64,000 nt of DNA from Clostridia bacterium (GTDB taxonomy: Bacteria; Bacillota; Clostridia; Christensenellales; Borkfalkiaceae). Of this stretch, positions 1 to 7,654 are shown piece by piece (position 1 is the first letter of the stretch; each line of letters starts with the position of its first letter). A model generated the notes under the pieces. The model saw only the letters and a list, made by a program, of their open reading frames with translations. It searched no databases and was not told the origin of the DNA. Location of the stretch: the NCBI GenBank assembly GCA_017558825.1, contig JAFYTO010000011.1:1-64000 (forward strand), in the 5' to 3' direction. Both the position numbers and the translations under genes were made by a program.

Positions 1-463
1 ATACCCTAATGCTAAGGGAACTTCATATACTATACCAGATAGCGTGACCTCTATAGGTGAAGATGCGTTCCGTGGTTGCAGTTCATTAACAAGTGTAGTA
101 ATAGGCGATAGCGTAACAAGTATAGGTTCTTCTGCGTTCTCTAATTGCGACTCGTTAACAAGCATAACAATACCAAACAGCGTAACAAGTATAGGAGATG
201 ACGCGTTCATGGAATGCATCTCGTTAACAAGCGTAGTAATACCAGATAGCGTAACAAGTATAGGTTCTTTGGCGTTCAGGGATTGCTACTCGTTAACAAG
301 CGTAGTAATACCAGATAGCGTAACAAGTATAGGTTCTATGGCGTTCAGGGATTGCACCTCGTTAACAATTTACTGCGAAGCAACTTCTAGACCAAGTGGA
401 TGGTATAGTGATTGGAATTACTCTAGCTGTCCAGTTGTTTGGGGTTATAACGCAAACGCTTAA
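1..463 (+). CDS. BspA-type leucine-rich-repeat protein, C-terminal part
   Basis: The reading frame is open to the left window edge, so this is only the C-terminal part; the GTG at 44 is not a credible start because the repeats continue upstream of it. It holds about five copies of a roughly 23-residue unit of the type 'SVTSIGxxAFxxCxSLTSVVIP', typical of the LRR_5/BspA family. It ends in a short Tyr/Trp-rich tail. Family members are usually secreted or surface-bound and take part in adhesion, but the N-terminus that would show a signal peptide is outside the window. The repeats are nearly identical at DNA level, suggesting recent expansion or homogenisation. The family assignment is strong; the exact function is unknown. 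Confidence 0.9.
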   Translation, partial: YPNAKGTSYTIPDSVTSIGEDAFRGCSSLTSVVIGDSVTSIGSSAFSNCDSLTSITIPNSVTSIGDDAFMECISLTSVVIPDSVTSIGSLAFRDCYSLTSVVIPDSVTSIGSMAFRDCTSLTIYCEATSRPSGWYSDWNYSSCPVVWGYNANA

Positions 464-470
464 AAAAAGT

Positions 471-502
471 AAAAGGGCTAACGAATTTCGTTAGTCCTTT
501 TT
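471..502 (+). terminator. Rho-independent terminator of the LRR gene
   Basis: An imperfect inverted repeat with one wobble position and a short loop is followed by TTTTTATAT, eight bases after the stop codon. Confidence 0.8.
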
Positions 503-523
503 ATATCAATTTGGAAGGTTTAA

Positions 524-549
524 AAAAGCACCGCGGTTGCGGTGCTTTT
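524..549 (-). terminator. Terminator of the CofE-like gene
   Basis: A perfect 11-bp stem (AAAAGCACCGC) with a four-base loop lies just beyond the stop codon at 553 and has A/T runs on both sides. Confidence 0.8.
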
Positions 550-552
550 AAA

Positions 553-1725
553 TTACATAGAAAAGTTTTTAAAGTAGTTTTGAATTAAAATAATAGGTGT
601 GCCTTTGTCGCCACTGCCACTTGTAAGGTCGGCTAAACTGCCTAAAAGGTCAGTAAGTTGACGTGGAGTTGTGCCTTGGCTCTTCATATTGTTAGTAAGG
701 TCGCCTTCTTTATTTTTAATAATTTCCTTCATAGCCTTAATTGCTTCTTCGCCGGAAAGGTTAGCAAGGTCATTATCGGCAATATATTTAAGTTTAATTT
801 CGTTAGGCTTGCCGTTTAAAAGTGAAGTGTATGCAGGGGAGCAAACAGGGTCTGCAAGTTCCCAAATACCACCAACAGGGTCTTTAAACGCACCGTCGCC
901 ATAAACCATACACTCAATAACTTTGCCTGTGCGTGCGTAAAGTTCTTTTTGTAAACCGTCAACAAATGCTTGAGCATCTCTTGGGAATAACTTAACGCTG
1001 TCTTGAGTTGCAAGGTTGCTACCTAAAACGCCGTATTTTTCGTTATAACCGCTACCGTCAACAGAAGTGTTTAAAATTTCGTGTAAACTTACAACTTTAG
1101 TTGCGCCTGCTTTTAAAAGAGTGTTTTTAGTTCTAAAGCGTGAGTGAATATCTGCGTTAATAACGAATTTTGTATGTTTTAAAATTTCGCAAGGGTTGTT
1201 TGCAAGTATAACTTCACAGTTGCCAACTTGTTGGTAAAACTCAATATAGTCAACGCCTGTAAATTGGTGTTTTACGTCACCAAAAGTCTTTTTAAATTCT
1301 TCCGCAGTAAACACGTCTGTATAAGGGTTTACGCCTTTTTCAATAAGTTGCTCTGGAGTAATAAAGCTATTGCCAACCTCGTCACTAGGGTAAGAAAGTT
1401 GAACAATAAGTTTTTTAACGCCCTTTGCAATGCCTTTTAAAATCATTGAAAAACGATTGCGTGAGAAGATAGGGAAAATTAAACCAACTGTTTCATCGCC
1501 AAACTTTGCGCTAACGTCTTTAGCAATTTGGTCAGTTGTAGCGTAGTTGCCTTGTGAACGTGCTAAAACGGCTTCAGTTACAGCAACAACGTCCTTATCT
1601 TGAAGTGGGAAACCGTGAGTTTGTGAAGCGTTAACAACACAGTCTGCCGTGATTTTTACAAGGTCATCGCCTTGTTTAATGATTGGTGCGCGAATCCCGC
1701 GTGAAATTGTTCCTTGATAATCCAT
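553..1725 (-). CDS. Coenzyme F420-0:L-glutamate ligase-like (CofE-family) protein
   Basis: A cytoplasmic protein of about 390 residues that matches my recollection of the F420_ligase (CofE-like) family seen in many Clostridia. The archaeal/actinobacterial enzyme adds glutamate to F420-0, but no other F420 gene is in this window, so a different amide-ligase role is likely. Visible features are the N-terminal segment 'GTISRGIRAPIIKQGDDLV', 'DKDVVAVTEAVLAR', and 'VYGDGAFKDPVGGIWELADP' near residue 290. The start at 1725 is chosen because AAAGGAG lies 8 bases upstream; an in-frame upstream extension overlaps the promoter. The gene is monocistronic, divergent from the lipoprotein gene at 1912. Family moderately sure, substrate unknown. 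Confidence 0.72.
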   Translation of the reverse strand: MDYQGTISRGIRAPIIKQGDDLVKITADCVVNASQTHGFPLQDKDVVAVTEAVLARSQGNYATTDQIAKDVSAKFGDETVGLIFPIFSRNRFSMILKGIAKGVKKLIVQLSYPSDEVGNSFITPEQLIEKGVNPYTDVFTAEEFKKTFGDVKHQFTGVDYIEFYQQVGNCEVILANNPCEILKHTKFVINADIHSRFRTKNTLLKAGATKVVSLHEILNTSVDGSGYNEKYGVLGSNLATQDSVKLFPRDAQAFVDGLQKELYARTGKVIECMVYGDGAFKDPVGGIWELADPVCSPAYTSLLNGKPNEIKLKYIADNDLANLSGEEAIKAMKEIIKNKEGDLTNNMKSQGTTPRQLTDLLGSLADLTSGSGDKGTPIILIQNYFKNFSM

Positions 1726-1750
1726 TGTAAGAACTCCTTTTAACTTAAAT

Positions 1751-1780
1751 ATTATACAGTATTTTACCGCCATTTGACAA
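1751..1780 (-). promoter_or_regulatory. Sigma-A promoter of the CofE-like gene
   Basis: Minus strand: -35 TTGTCA (1775-1780), 18-bp spacer, -10 TATAAT (1751-1756), about 25 bases before the chosen start. Confidence 0.7.
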
Positions 1781-1854
1781 TTATTTTTTATAAATTTTTA
1801 CATATTTTATTAAAAAAATTTAATAAACACGTTAAAAATTTTTAAAAACGGCTA

Positions 1855-1883
1855 TTTACAAGGCTTAAAAATTATGCTAAAAT
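1855..1883 (+). promoter_or_regulatory. Sigma-A promoter of the lipoprotein gene
   Basis: TTTACA (1855-1860), 17-bp spacer, TAAAAT (1878-1883), followed by a GGGAGG ribosome binding site before the ATG at 1912. Confidence 0.65.
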
Positions 1884-1911
1884 TAAAGTAGAAAACAAGG
1901 GAGGTTTTATT

Positions 1912-2373
1912 ATGAAAAAATTACTTAAAATAGGAACGCTCTTACTCACAGTTATAATGCTTTTTAACCTTACAGCTTGTTCTTCGTTTGGTAAAGTGCA
2001 AAAAGCGCTTGAAACTATTGGCTATGAGATAATAGAGGGTGAAGAAACGGAAGCTTCAAAAGAAGCGGAAAAAGATGATAGCGTGGCTAAAATTCATATG
2101 TTTACCAACGCAAACACACTTTCTTTATTAGAAGGATATAAAGTTACGCTTGTTACGGTTATTGAGTTTAAATCTACCAAAGAACTCGTTGAATATTTTA
2201 AAGAAAGCAATACTTTACAAGGTATTGTTCAAGATTTAGAAGATGAACGCACAATAGAGGAAATTTATGAAGAACTCAAAGACGAGGGCTTGGCGTGCGG
2301 TAATTGCTTAATTGTTCCAATTGGCTTTGATACCGAAGCTGTTTTAGAGGCGATTGACGAGGTAAACGGTTAA
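1912..2373 (+). CDS. Small putative lipoprotein
   Basis: A 153-residue protein whose N-terminus 'MKKLLKIGTLLLTVIMLFN' runs into a lipobox 'LTAC' at residues 20-23. It is therefore expected to be exported, acylated on the cysteine and anchored to the outer face of the membrane. The mature part is acidic (many Glu/Asp) and ends near 'CGNCLIVPIGFDTEAVLEAI'. No known domain is recognised. The start is fixed by GGGAGG seven bases upstream. It has its own promoter and terminator, so it is monocistronic. Function unknown. Confidence 0.8.
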   Translation: MKKLLKIGTLLLTVIMLFNLTACSSFGKVQKALETIGYEIIEGEETEASKEAEKDDSVAKIHMFTNANTLSLLEGYKVTLVTVIEFKSTKELVEYFKESNTLQGIVQDLEDERTIEEIYEELKDEGLACGNCLIVPIGFDTEAVLEAIDEVNG

Positions 2374-2387
2374 TTAAATATACAATT

Positions 2388-2416
2388 AAAGGCGAGTGCT
2401 TAAGCACCCGCCTTTT
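2388..2416. terminator. Bidirectional terminator between convergent genes
   Basis: A stem of about 11 bp (AAAGGCGAGTGC and its partner) lies between the stops at 2373 (plus) and 2429 (minus), with T-rich sequence on the plus side and A-rich sequence on the other. Confidence 0.8.
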
Positions 2417-2428
2417 TATTTACTTTTT

Positions 2429-3949
2429 TTAAGGCAATTCTATTTCGTACAAGTCTTTTTCAGGAATTGGCTTTGTTGAAGTGTCAACAACTTTTTTAAC
2501 CTCGTTAGTGGCTTTTAAAATTGAAACGTTAGTGCCTGCACCCGCAACGCAACCGCCAGGACAGCCCATACCTTCAATTAAACAGCCGTTCTTTTTGCCG
2601 GCTTTTGCAAGAAGAAGCATTTTTTTGCATTCTTCAAGCCCTTCGGCGTGTTCAATTTTAACTTCAACACCAGGGTAGTATTTATTAATGCATTTTTCTA
2701 TTGCATTTGCAACGCCACCAGCAATTGCGTAACCTCTACCAGCGCCTGTTGCTTCGTGAATAGATTTTTGACCTGCATATTTTGCAAAGTCTATTTCCTT
2801 TGCCTCAAAAATACCTGAAAGTTCTTCAAAGGTAATAACAAAGTCAACGTCACTTCTAACACTAATTCTTGAAGCTTCAAGTTTTTTAGCTGCGCAAGGA
2901 CCAATAAACACAACTCTTGCATTAGGATTTTTTTGCTTAATTTTTCTTGCCGTTGCAACCATTGGGGTTAAGGCTTGTGAAACCTCGCCAATAAGCGTAG
3001 GGAATTGTTTTTTTGCAAGCATCGCCCAAGACGGACAGCAAGACGTTAATAAAAACGGAAGTTTTCCGCTAACAACGTTTTCAACGTAAGCGTGTGCTTC
3101 TGTTGAGCAAGCTACGTCTGCACCGCTTGCAACTTCGTGCACTTCTTTAAAGCCAAGGTCTAAAAGAGCGCCTTTTATCATTGCTATACTAACGTTTTCG
3201 CCAAATTGGCCAACTATTGCAGGCGCAATTTCCGCTACTAAATAATCGCCTTTTTTAAACGCTTGTATCATTTGGAAAATTTGAGATTTATCAGCGATAG
3301 CAGCAAATGGACAGCTAACCATACATTGACCGCAACCAAGGCATTTGTCGTTATCTATTTTAGCCCTGCCAAGTTCATCGGTTGTTATGGCTTTAATTCC
3401 GCAAGCTTGAGAGCAAGGGCGAACTTTATGTGCAATAGCATCGTAAGGGCAAGCCTTTTTGCATTTTCCACAATGAATGCACTTATCTTGGTCAATTTCA
3501 GCTTTGTCGTTTACAAAAGTAATTGCGCCTTTAGGACAAGCTGCAACGCAAGCCTTTGCAACGCAATTTCTACACTGGTTAGAAACTTCGTAAACGTTGT
3601 CTTTACACTTATCACACGCAGACGGAATAACTTGCATAAGCGGCGGCTCGTAATATTTATCACTAATATTGCTTTGAGTTATGCCTTCGGTAATATGTAC
3701 GGGTTTATCAGACGGGCGTAAACTCATACCCATAGCAAGCCTTACGCGTTCAGCGGCAATAGCCCTTTCACGATATATGCTTTCAAAAAATCTTGGCACT
3801 TCCGTAGGTGTAATTTTGTACGGAATTGCTTCAATTTTGTCATTAACGTTTTCAGGTTCGCTTTCAAAAGCAACTTTTGCAACTTCTTTAAATACTTCAC
3901 GCCTTAAAAGTTTAACGGAAGTAGGAAGTTCTCTTAATTGTCCTGCCAT
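2429..3949 (-). CDS. Monomeric [FeFe]-hydrogenase, group B-like
   Basis: A 506-residue iron-only hydrogenase that interconverts protons and H2, expected to be cytoplasmic and ferredoxin-linked. After an N-terminal region of about 105 residues come several cysteine clusters, including ferredoxin-type CxxCxxCxxxC sites ('CIHCGKCKKACP', 'CLGCGQCMVSCP'), then the H-cluster domain. The three H-cluster motifs are 'TSCCPSW', 'GPCAAKKLEA' and 'EGMGCPGGCVAGAG'. The CC in motif 1 and the non-canonical motif 2 fit group B-type enzymes rather than the classical bidirectional HydA. It has its own promoter and no electron-bifurcating partner subunits or HydEFG maturases nearby, so maturation must be supplied from elsewhere. 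Its physiological role is not settled. Confidence 0.92.
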   Translation of the reverse strand: MAGQLRELPTSVKLLRREVFKEVAKVAFESEPENVNDKIEAIPYKITPTEVPRFFESIYRERAIAAERVRLAMGMSLRPSDKPVHITEGITQSNISDKYYEPPLMQVIPSACDKCKDNVYEVSNQCRNCVAKACVAACPKGAITFVNDKAEIDQDKCIHCGKCKKACPYDAIAHKVRPCSQACGIKAITTDELGRAKIDNDKCLGCGQCMVSCPFAAIADKSQIFQMIQAFKKGDYLVAEIAPAIVGQFGENVSIAMIKGALLDLGFKEVHEVASGADVACSTEAHAYVENVVSGKLPFLLTSCCPSWAMLAKKQFPTLIGEVSQALTPMVATARKIKQKNPNARVVFIGPCAAKKLEASRISVRSDVDFVITFEELSGIFEAKEIDFAKYAGQKSIHEATGAGRGYAIAGGVANAIEKCINKYYPGVEVKIEHAEGLEECKKMLLLAKAGKKNGCLIEGMGCPGGCVAGAGTNVSILKATNEVKKVVDTSTKPIPEKDLYEIELP

Positions 3950-3978
3950 AAAAATGTCCTTTGTTTTGTTTTTTTATT

Positions 3979-4007
3979 ATTTTAGCAAATTTTATATAAA
4001 AAATCAA
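3979..4007 (-). promoter_or_regulatory. Sigma-A promoter of the hydrogenase gene
   Basis: Minus strand: TTGATT (4002-4007), 17-bp spacer, TAAAAT (3979-3984). Confidence 0.6.
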
Positions 4008-4023
4008 TAAAATAATAATTGTT

Positions 4024-4665
4024 TTAAAGTAATTGAGCGTCAAGCAAAATTTGCCTTTCTTTATTAAGTTTGCCGTATTCTCTATCTTTTAAATTTGTTG
4101 TAACGTTATAGTCAAGCGCTATAGCGCCGTCTTTTAATAAAATTATTCTGTTTGAAAGCATTAGCGCCTCGTCAATATCGTGCGTTACAAACACTATTGT
4201 TTTGCCTTGCGCATTTGAAAGTAAAAGTTTAATTAACTCAATTTTTAACTTTACGTCAAGAGAAGAAAACGGCTCGTCTAAAACCAACAAACTACTATCA
4301 CTTAAAAGCGCGCGCGCAAAGTTAACCCTTTGCTTTTCCCCGCCAGAGAGCGTGTTTGGATAGTTTTTAGCGTGGTTTTTAAGCCCTACGCTTTCTAAAA
4401 CCTCATAAATTTGTTCATTGTTATAACCTATGAGTTTTAAGTTTTCATAAACGGTTAAATGCTTAATAAGGCGCGGTTCTTGAAACGATACTGCAACCTT
4501 TATGCCTTGGCTTTTAGCAAGTGAAACAATATGGTTTATAAGAGTTGTTTTGCCTACGCCAGAACTACCTAAAATGCAAGTAATTTGACCGTTTAAAATT
4601 TCTAAATTAAAATTATTAAAAACAACTTTGTTATTATAGGCAACGTTTAAATTTTGAATTTTCAT
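4024..4665 (-). CDS. ABC transporter ATP-binding protein (SsuB/TauB/NrtD type)
   Basis: A 213-residue ATPase of an importer. Walker A 'GSSGVGKTT' (about residues 33-41), Q-loop 'SFQEPRL', signature 'LSGGEKQR', Walker B 'LLVLDEPFSSLD' and the switch 'THD' are all present, so it should be active. It is the last gene of a three-gene operon (binding protein, permease, ATPase), overlapping the permease by 4 bases. It is somewhat shorter than the usual 240-260 residues of this family, with a short C-terminus. The family imports sulfonates, nitrate, bicarbonate or thiamine precursors; substrate not determined. Confidence 0.88.
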   Translation of the reverse strand: MKIQNLNVAYNNKVVFNNFNLEILNGQITCILGSSGVGKTTLINHIVSLAKSQGIKVAVSFQEPRLIKHLTVYENLKLIGYNNEQIYEVLESVGLKNHAKNYPNTLSGGEKQRVNFARALLSDSSLLVLDEPFSSLDVKLKIELIKLLLSNAQGKTIVFVTHDIDEALMLSNRIILLKDGAIALDYNVTTNLKDREYGKLNKERQILLDAQLL

Positions 4666-5420
4666 TTATACTTTTTCTCCATTTTATTACTTACTAAATT
4701 GCCTATAAGTTCAACGGCTATACCAATTAAGCAAACTATTAAAGTTAGTGAAAACAACTGTGTTACGTTTGAGTAGATTGACGCATTAGAAATGTCGCCA
4801 CCAATGCTTTTATAAACGCTTGCAAGAATTTCCGCCGAAACAACAAGTTTTAATGAAAATGAGAAAAGTGAAGTTATTTCCTTTACAAAAAGCGGGCTAT
4901 AACCCTTTAAATACACTTTTATCACTTGTTTTTTAAGCGGAACGTTATAAACGCTTAACATTTGTTTTGTTTTTAAGTCAATTGTATTTAAGTAGTTGAG
5001 CGTTTGAGAGTAGATTATAGGTAGTATTGAAAGTATGCACACAATAATAGGCGCAACGCCCCTTGGCGCAATAATTAAAATTATAAGAAGCACTGCAAGT
5101 ACGGGTAGTGAGCGCGTAATTGAAATTATTGGAATAAGCACGCTTTCCACTTTTTTAGACAAGTGAGAAATTAGTGAAAGCGCCGTGCCTAAAACAAGCG
5201 AAATTAAAAGGGCAATTAAAACTCTTAAAACCGTGCTAAGCAAATGCGCGTAAAATTCGCCGTTTAAAAGGCTATAAAAACTTTCCTTAATAACAAGAAG
5301 TGGCGACGGCACTATATAACTGTTTGCTACCACAAAATAAAGTAAAAACCAAAGCAAGAAAACAAAAAGTAGGCCTATAGCCGAATATATTATGCTATTT
5401 TTACCATTTTTGCCTATCAT
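4662..5420 (-). CDS. ABC transporter permease (SsuC/TauC type)
   Basis: A 252-residue hydrophobic protein with about six predicted membrane segments, the first at residues 12-32 and the last near 222-242. The coupling segment is around 'MLSVYNVPLKKQVIKVYLKGYSP', where the usual EAA-loop glycine region is only loosely kept. It overlaps both neighbours by 4 bases, so the three genes should be translationally coupled. Together they form an importer of the nitrate/sulfonate/thiamine-precursor class. The family is clear from context and topology; the transported compound is unknown. Confidence 0.82.
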   Translation of the reverse strand: MIGKNGKNSIIYSAIGLLFVFLLWFLLYFVVANSYIVPSPLLVIKESFYSLLNGEFYAHLLSTVLRVLIALLISLVLGTALSLISHLSKKVESVLIPIISITRSLPVLAVLLIILIIAPRGVAPIIVCILSILPIIYSQTLNYLNTIDLKTKQMLSVYNVPLKKQVIKVYLKGYSPLFVKEITSLFSFSLKLVVSAEILASVYKSIGGDISNASIYSNVTQLFSLTLIVCLIGIAVELIGNLVSNKMEKKYK

Positions 5421-6397
5421 AATTCACCTTGGTAGAAAAAGTTTTCGTCAAATTCTTTAACGGAATTTGGGTTTACGCTTTTAAGATTAGTTATAAAATC
5501 TTGCGCGGTTTGCTTTATATCGCGCGCGCTAACAAATAAAATTTTAGAGCGAGCAATAGAGTTAGAGTCTAAATTATTTTCGTTAAAAACAGGTGTTAAG
5601 CCGCTTTCAAGTTTGCTATTTATTAAAGCGCAAATTTCCGCACTGTTTTCTTCTTTTAAAAATTCGTTAACCGTTTTTATTTTAGAAACTATCTTTTTAA
5701 CAAGTGGCAAGTTGTTTTGTAAAAGTTCGTTTTTAACAACGATTACCGCTTGTGGAAAACCGTTATCGTTATAAAGCGCGCCTAAAGAGCCAACCACTTT
5801 TAAATTACTTGCTTTTTCTATCGCATCCGCTTGTGGAGACGGAATTAAGAACACGTCAATATCTTGCCTTGCGGTTTCAACCTTGTTTATAGCCATTAAA
5901 TTTACTCTATCGGCTTGTTTTTGCGCGGAATCTTGAATAATATTGTAGTTTACTTGTAGGGCGTTAAGCGCGTATTGCAAAGTTAACCCAGGCACGTTTT
6001 GTAGTTGCATAACGCCAACGGTTTTGCCAACCAACGATCTTATATTGCTTTTATTAACTTCTAAATTTGTGCGTGTTAAAAAGTAAAAGTTGCCGTGTGT
6101 AATAGCGCCAACCATTTTATAATCGCTTCCACTGCCAAGTAAGTTTGCCGCCATATTTATAGGTAAAATGCAAACGTCTGCCTTTTTAACTTCGCCAGTA
6201 ACAAAGCCCATAATATTTGTTGAAGTAACAACGTTAACTTCTGTGCCGCTCAAATCTTCTTTAATAAGGGAAGAAAGGGCAAGTGCAGGCGCTCCGTCAG
6301 GCGCGTAAATAGAAACGCTTTGCGTTTTAGTGCACGCTGTAAATAACGCGGTAAAAGCAAGAAGTATTGTTAATAGTAGTATTGCAAATTTTTTCAT
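5417..6397 (-). CDS. ABC transporter substrate-binding lipoprotein (NMT1/THI5-like)
   Basis: A binding protein of about 326 residues starting 'MKKFAILLLTILLAFTALFT' with lipobox 'FTAC'. It resembles the NMT1/SsuA-type family ('APDGAPALALSSLI', then 'KTVGVMQLQNVPGLTLQYAL'). The frame can be extended to a TTG at 6466, but that extension coincides with a near-consensus promoter (-35 at 6461-6466, -10 at 6438-6443). The start at 6397, which gives a clean signal peptide, is therefore preferred, although its ribosome binding site (GGAGCG) is spaced more widely than normal. No riboswitch was found upstream that would indicate the substrate. Confidence 0.82.
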   Translation of the reverse strand: MKKFAILLLTILLAFTALFTACTKTQSVSIYAPDGAPALALSSLIKEDLSGTEVNVVTSTNIMGFVTGEVKKADVCILPINMAANLLGSGSDYKMVGAITHGNFYFLTRTNLEVNKSNIRSLVGKTVGVMQLQNVPGLTLQYALNALQVNYNIIQDSAQKQADRVNLMAINKVETARQDIDVFLIPSPQADAIEKASNLKVVGSLGALYNDNGFPQAVIVVKNELLQNNLPLVKKIVSKIKTVNEFLKEENSAEICALINSKLESGLTPVFNENNLDSNSIARSKILFVSARDIKQTAQDFITNLKSVNPNSVKEFDENFFYQGEL

Positions 6398-6437
6398 ATA
6401 AAACGCAAGCTTCGCTCCAAATTTTTTTAACATAGCC

Positions 6438-6466
6438 ATTATAACATTTTGCTTTAATATTTGCAA
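6438..6466 (-). promoter_or_regulatory. Sigma-A promoter of the ABC importer operon
   Basis: Minus strand: TTGCAA (6461-6466), exactly 17 bp, TATAAT (6438-6443). This site also decides the start of the binding-protein gene. Confidence 0.75.
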
Positions 6467-6496
6467 TTTTATTAGTTATGTTTTTTTATTTAACAT

Positions 6497-6529
6497 AAAA
6501 ACACTCTGCAGTAATTGCAGAGTGTTTTT
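6497..6529. terminator. Terminator hairpin, copy 1 of a direct repeat
   Basis: A perfect stem AAACACTCTGCA with loop GTAAT. The same hairpin, with the same loop in the same orientation, recurs at 10504-10532; the two copies flank the SipW locus. Confidence 0.8.
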
Positions 6530-6565
6530 AAATTTTATTATTTATTTTTGCATTTTGCCAATAAA

Positions 6566-6593
6566 AAAGGATTTGGCTTAAACCAAATCCTTT
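6566..6593 (-). terminator. Terminator of the SipW locus
   Basis: An 11-bp stem AAAGGATTTGG with a six-base loop lies directly after the stop codon at 6598 and is followed on the minus strand by a T run. Confidence 0.85.
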
Positions 6594-6597
6594 ATTT

Positions 6598-7638
6598 TTA
6601 TTGAATTGTAAAGTTGACGTTCATATCTCCGGTAGCAACGATATAATACGTTCTTGCCGATGCGTTAAAGCTTACTTCCTTACCAGTGCCCGAAGCAACT
6701 AGTGTTTTAAGTTGAGCATCTGAATATACGCTTATCGTTAAATCGTCGCTTTCTTCATTAGGCGTAAATCTCAACACACCACTTGAAGATGCAGTGTACT
6801 TAAAGTAAGTTTTATCGGTTGAGTAAGTATCTTCATCAACGACAGCGCCAAGCGGAATATAAATAGCCGTGCTAACCGAAGAACCCATATCGATAGCCGT
6901 TTCACCGCTCTCGCAGTCTTCCGCCTTGCAAGGAGCAAACGTAGTCGGGTCGAACGCCGGGTTTTTAGAAATTGCCGAGCCAAAAGAGTCGTTATCGTAA
7001 TACGCCGACTCTGCCGAACCAAGCACCGTTTTAACGGCTACCCAAACCTGAGTAGGTTTCCCTTTTTCGTCGAGAGAGTCTTGTAGTTCAAGCCTTGTTC
7101 TATATATAGGATATACGCGCTCGCCAATAGGATATGTAGCGTTACCCCACCATAAATAGCCCGCTTCACCCAAATCACAACTCGTAGTGTAAAGATATTT
7201 AACATTAGTGTTATTTTGGGGTGAATACGTCATAAAGGTAAGGTTAGCTGCATCCAAGCCGAAGATAGCGTTCATTTCTTCGCTATCGTAAAAGTCCATA
7301 CTACCAAAGGTGTATTTACGCTTTGAAATACGGTCTTCTATTTGATTGCTGATTTCAGAATCAGGGTTGTTTATACCTATTTCTACCGTTTTACCGTTTG
7401 AGTCTACCATTGTTCCGTTTAAGATATTGTTGATTAAAACCTTGTGATTTTCACCAACTACGTCGTCAGGAAGAATTTCAGAGCCCGACCACGGAAAAAC
7501 TTCAAACTCAAGAAGGGTATCGACTGGGTCTGGCGGGGTATCGGCGTAAAGCCACGCCGCCGAAACACCGGTTATAGTAAACAAAAGAGCAACAGCTATT
7601 ATAAGCGTTACTGACTTTATGCGATTCATAGCGCCCAT
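6598..7638 (-). CDS. Secreted protein with SipW-cognate signal peptide
   Basis: A 346-residue protein with a hydrophobic N-terminus around 'SVTLIIAVALLFTITGVSAA' followed by 'WLYA', the pattern of signal peptides handled by SipW-type peptidases (TasA/CotN/camelysin-like precursors). The body is acidic and soluble, with a central cysteine pair ('CKAEDCESGE'). From about residue 255 a beta-rich region ('IYIPLGAVVDEDTYSTDKTY', 'YYIVATGDMNVNFTIQ') looks like a small pre-peptidase-type beta-sandwich. AAGGGGG seven bases upstream fits this start. It is the last of three same-strand genes whose middle member is the presumed processing peptidase. Possibly a matrix or fibre component; inferred from context only. 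Confidence 0.7.
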   Translation of the reverse strand: MGAMNRIKSVTLIIAVALLFTITGVSAAWLYADTPPDPVDTLLEFEVFPWSGSEILPDDVVGENHKVLINNILNGTMVDSNGKTVEIGINNPDSEISNQIEDRISKRKYTFGSMDFYDSEEMNAIFGLDAANLTFMTYSPQNNTNVKYLYTTSCDLGEAGYLWWGNATYPIGERVYPIYRTRLELQDSLDEKGKPTQVWVAVKTVLGSAESAYYDNDSFGSAISKNPAFDPTTFAPCKAEDCESGETAIDMGSSVSTAIYIPLGAVVDEDTYSTDKTYFKYTASSSGVLRFTPNEESDDLTISVYSDAQLKTLVASGTGKEVSFNASARTYYIVATGDMNVNFTIQ

Positions 7639-7654
7639 AGCGTTGCCCCCTTAA

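Noticed and set aside
44..360. Regular DNA repeats at the window start, CRISPR-like at first sight
   Set aside because: They are in frame, about 69 bases long, encode leucine-rich repeats and lack unique spacers.
671..904. Plus-strand ORF inside the CofE-like gene, and similar antisense or frame-shifted ORFs elsewhere
   Set aside because: They lie opposite conserved genes, lack ribosome binding sites and encode low-complexity sequence.
5417..6466. TTG at 6466 as start of the binding-protein gene
   Set aside because: The extension coincides with a 17-bp-spaced sigma-A promoter and puts residues in front of a perfect signal peptide.
6397..6600. Thiamine (TPP) riboswitch ahead of the ABC importer
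   Set aside because: The short region between promoter and start has no THI-box-like sequence; only terminator hairpins lie upstream.
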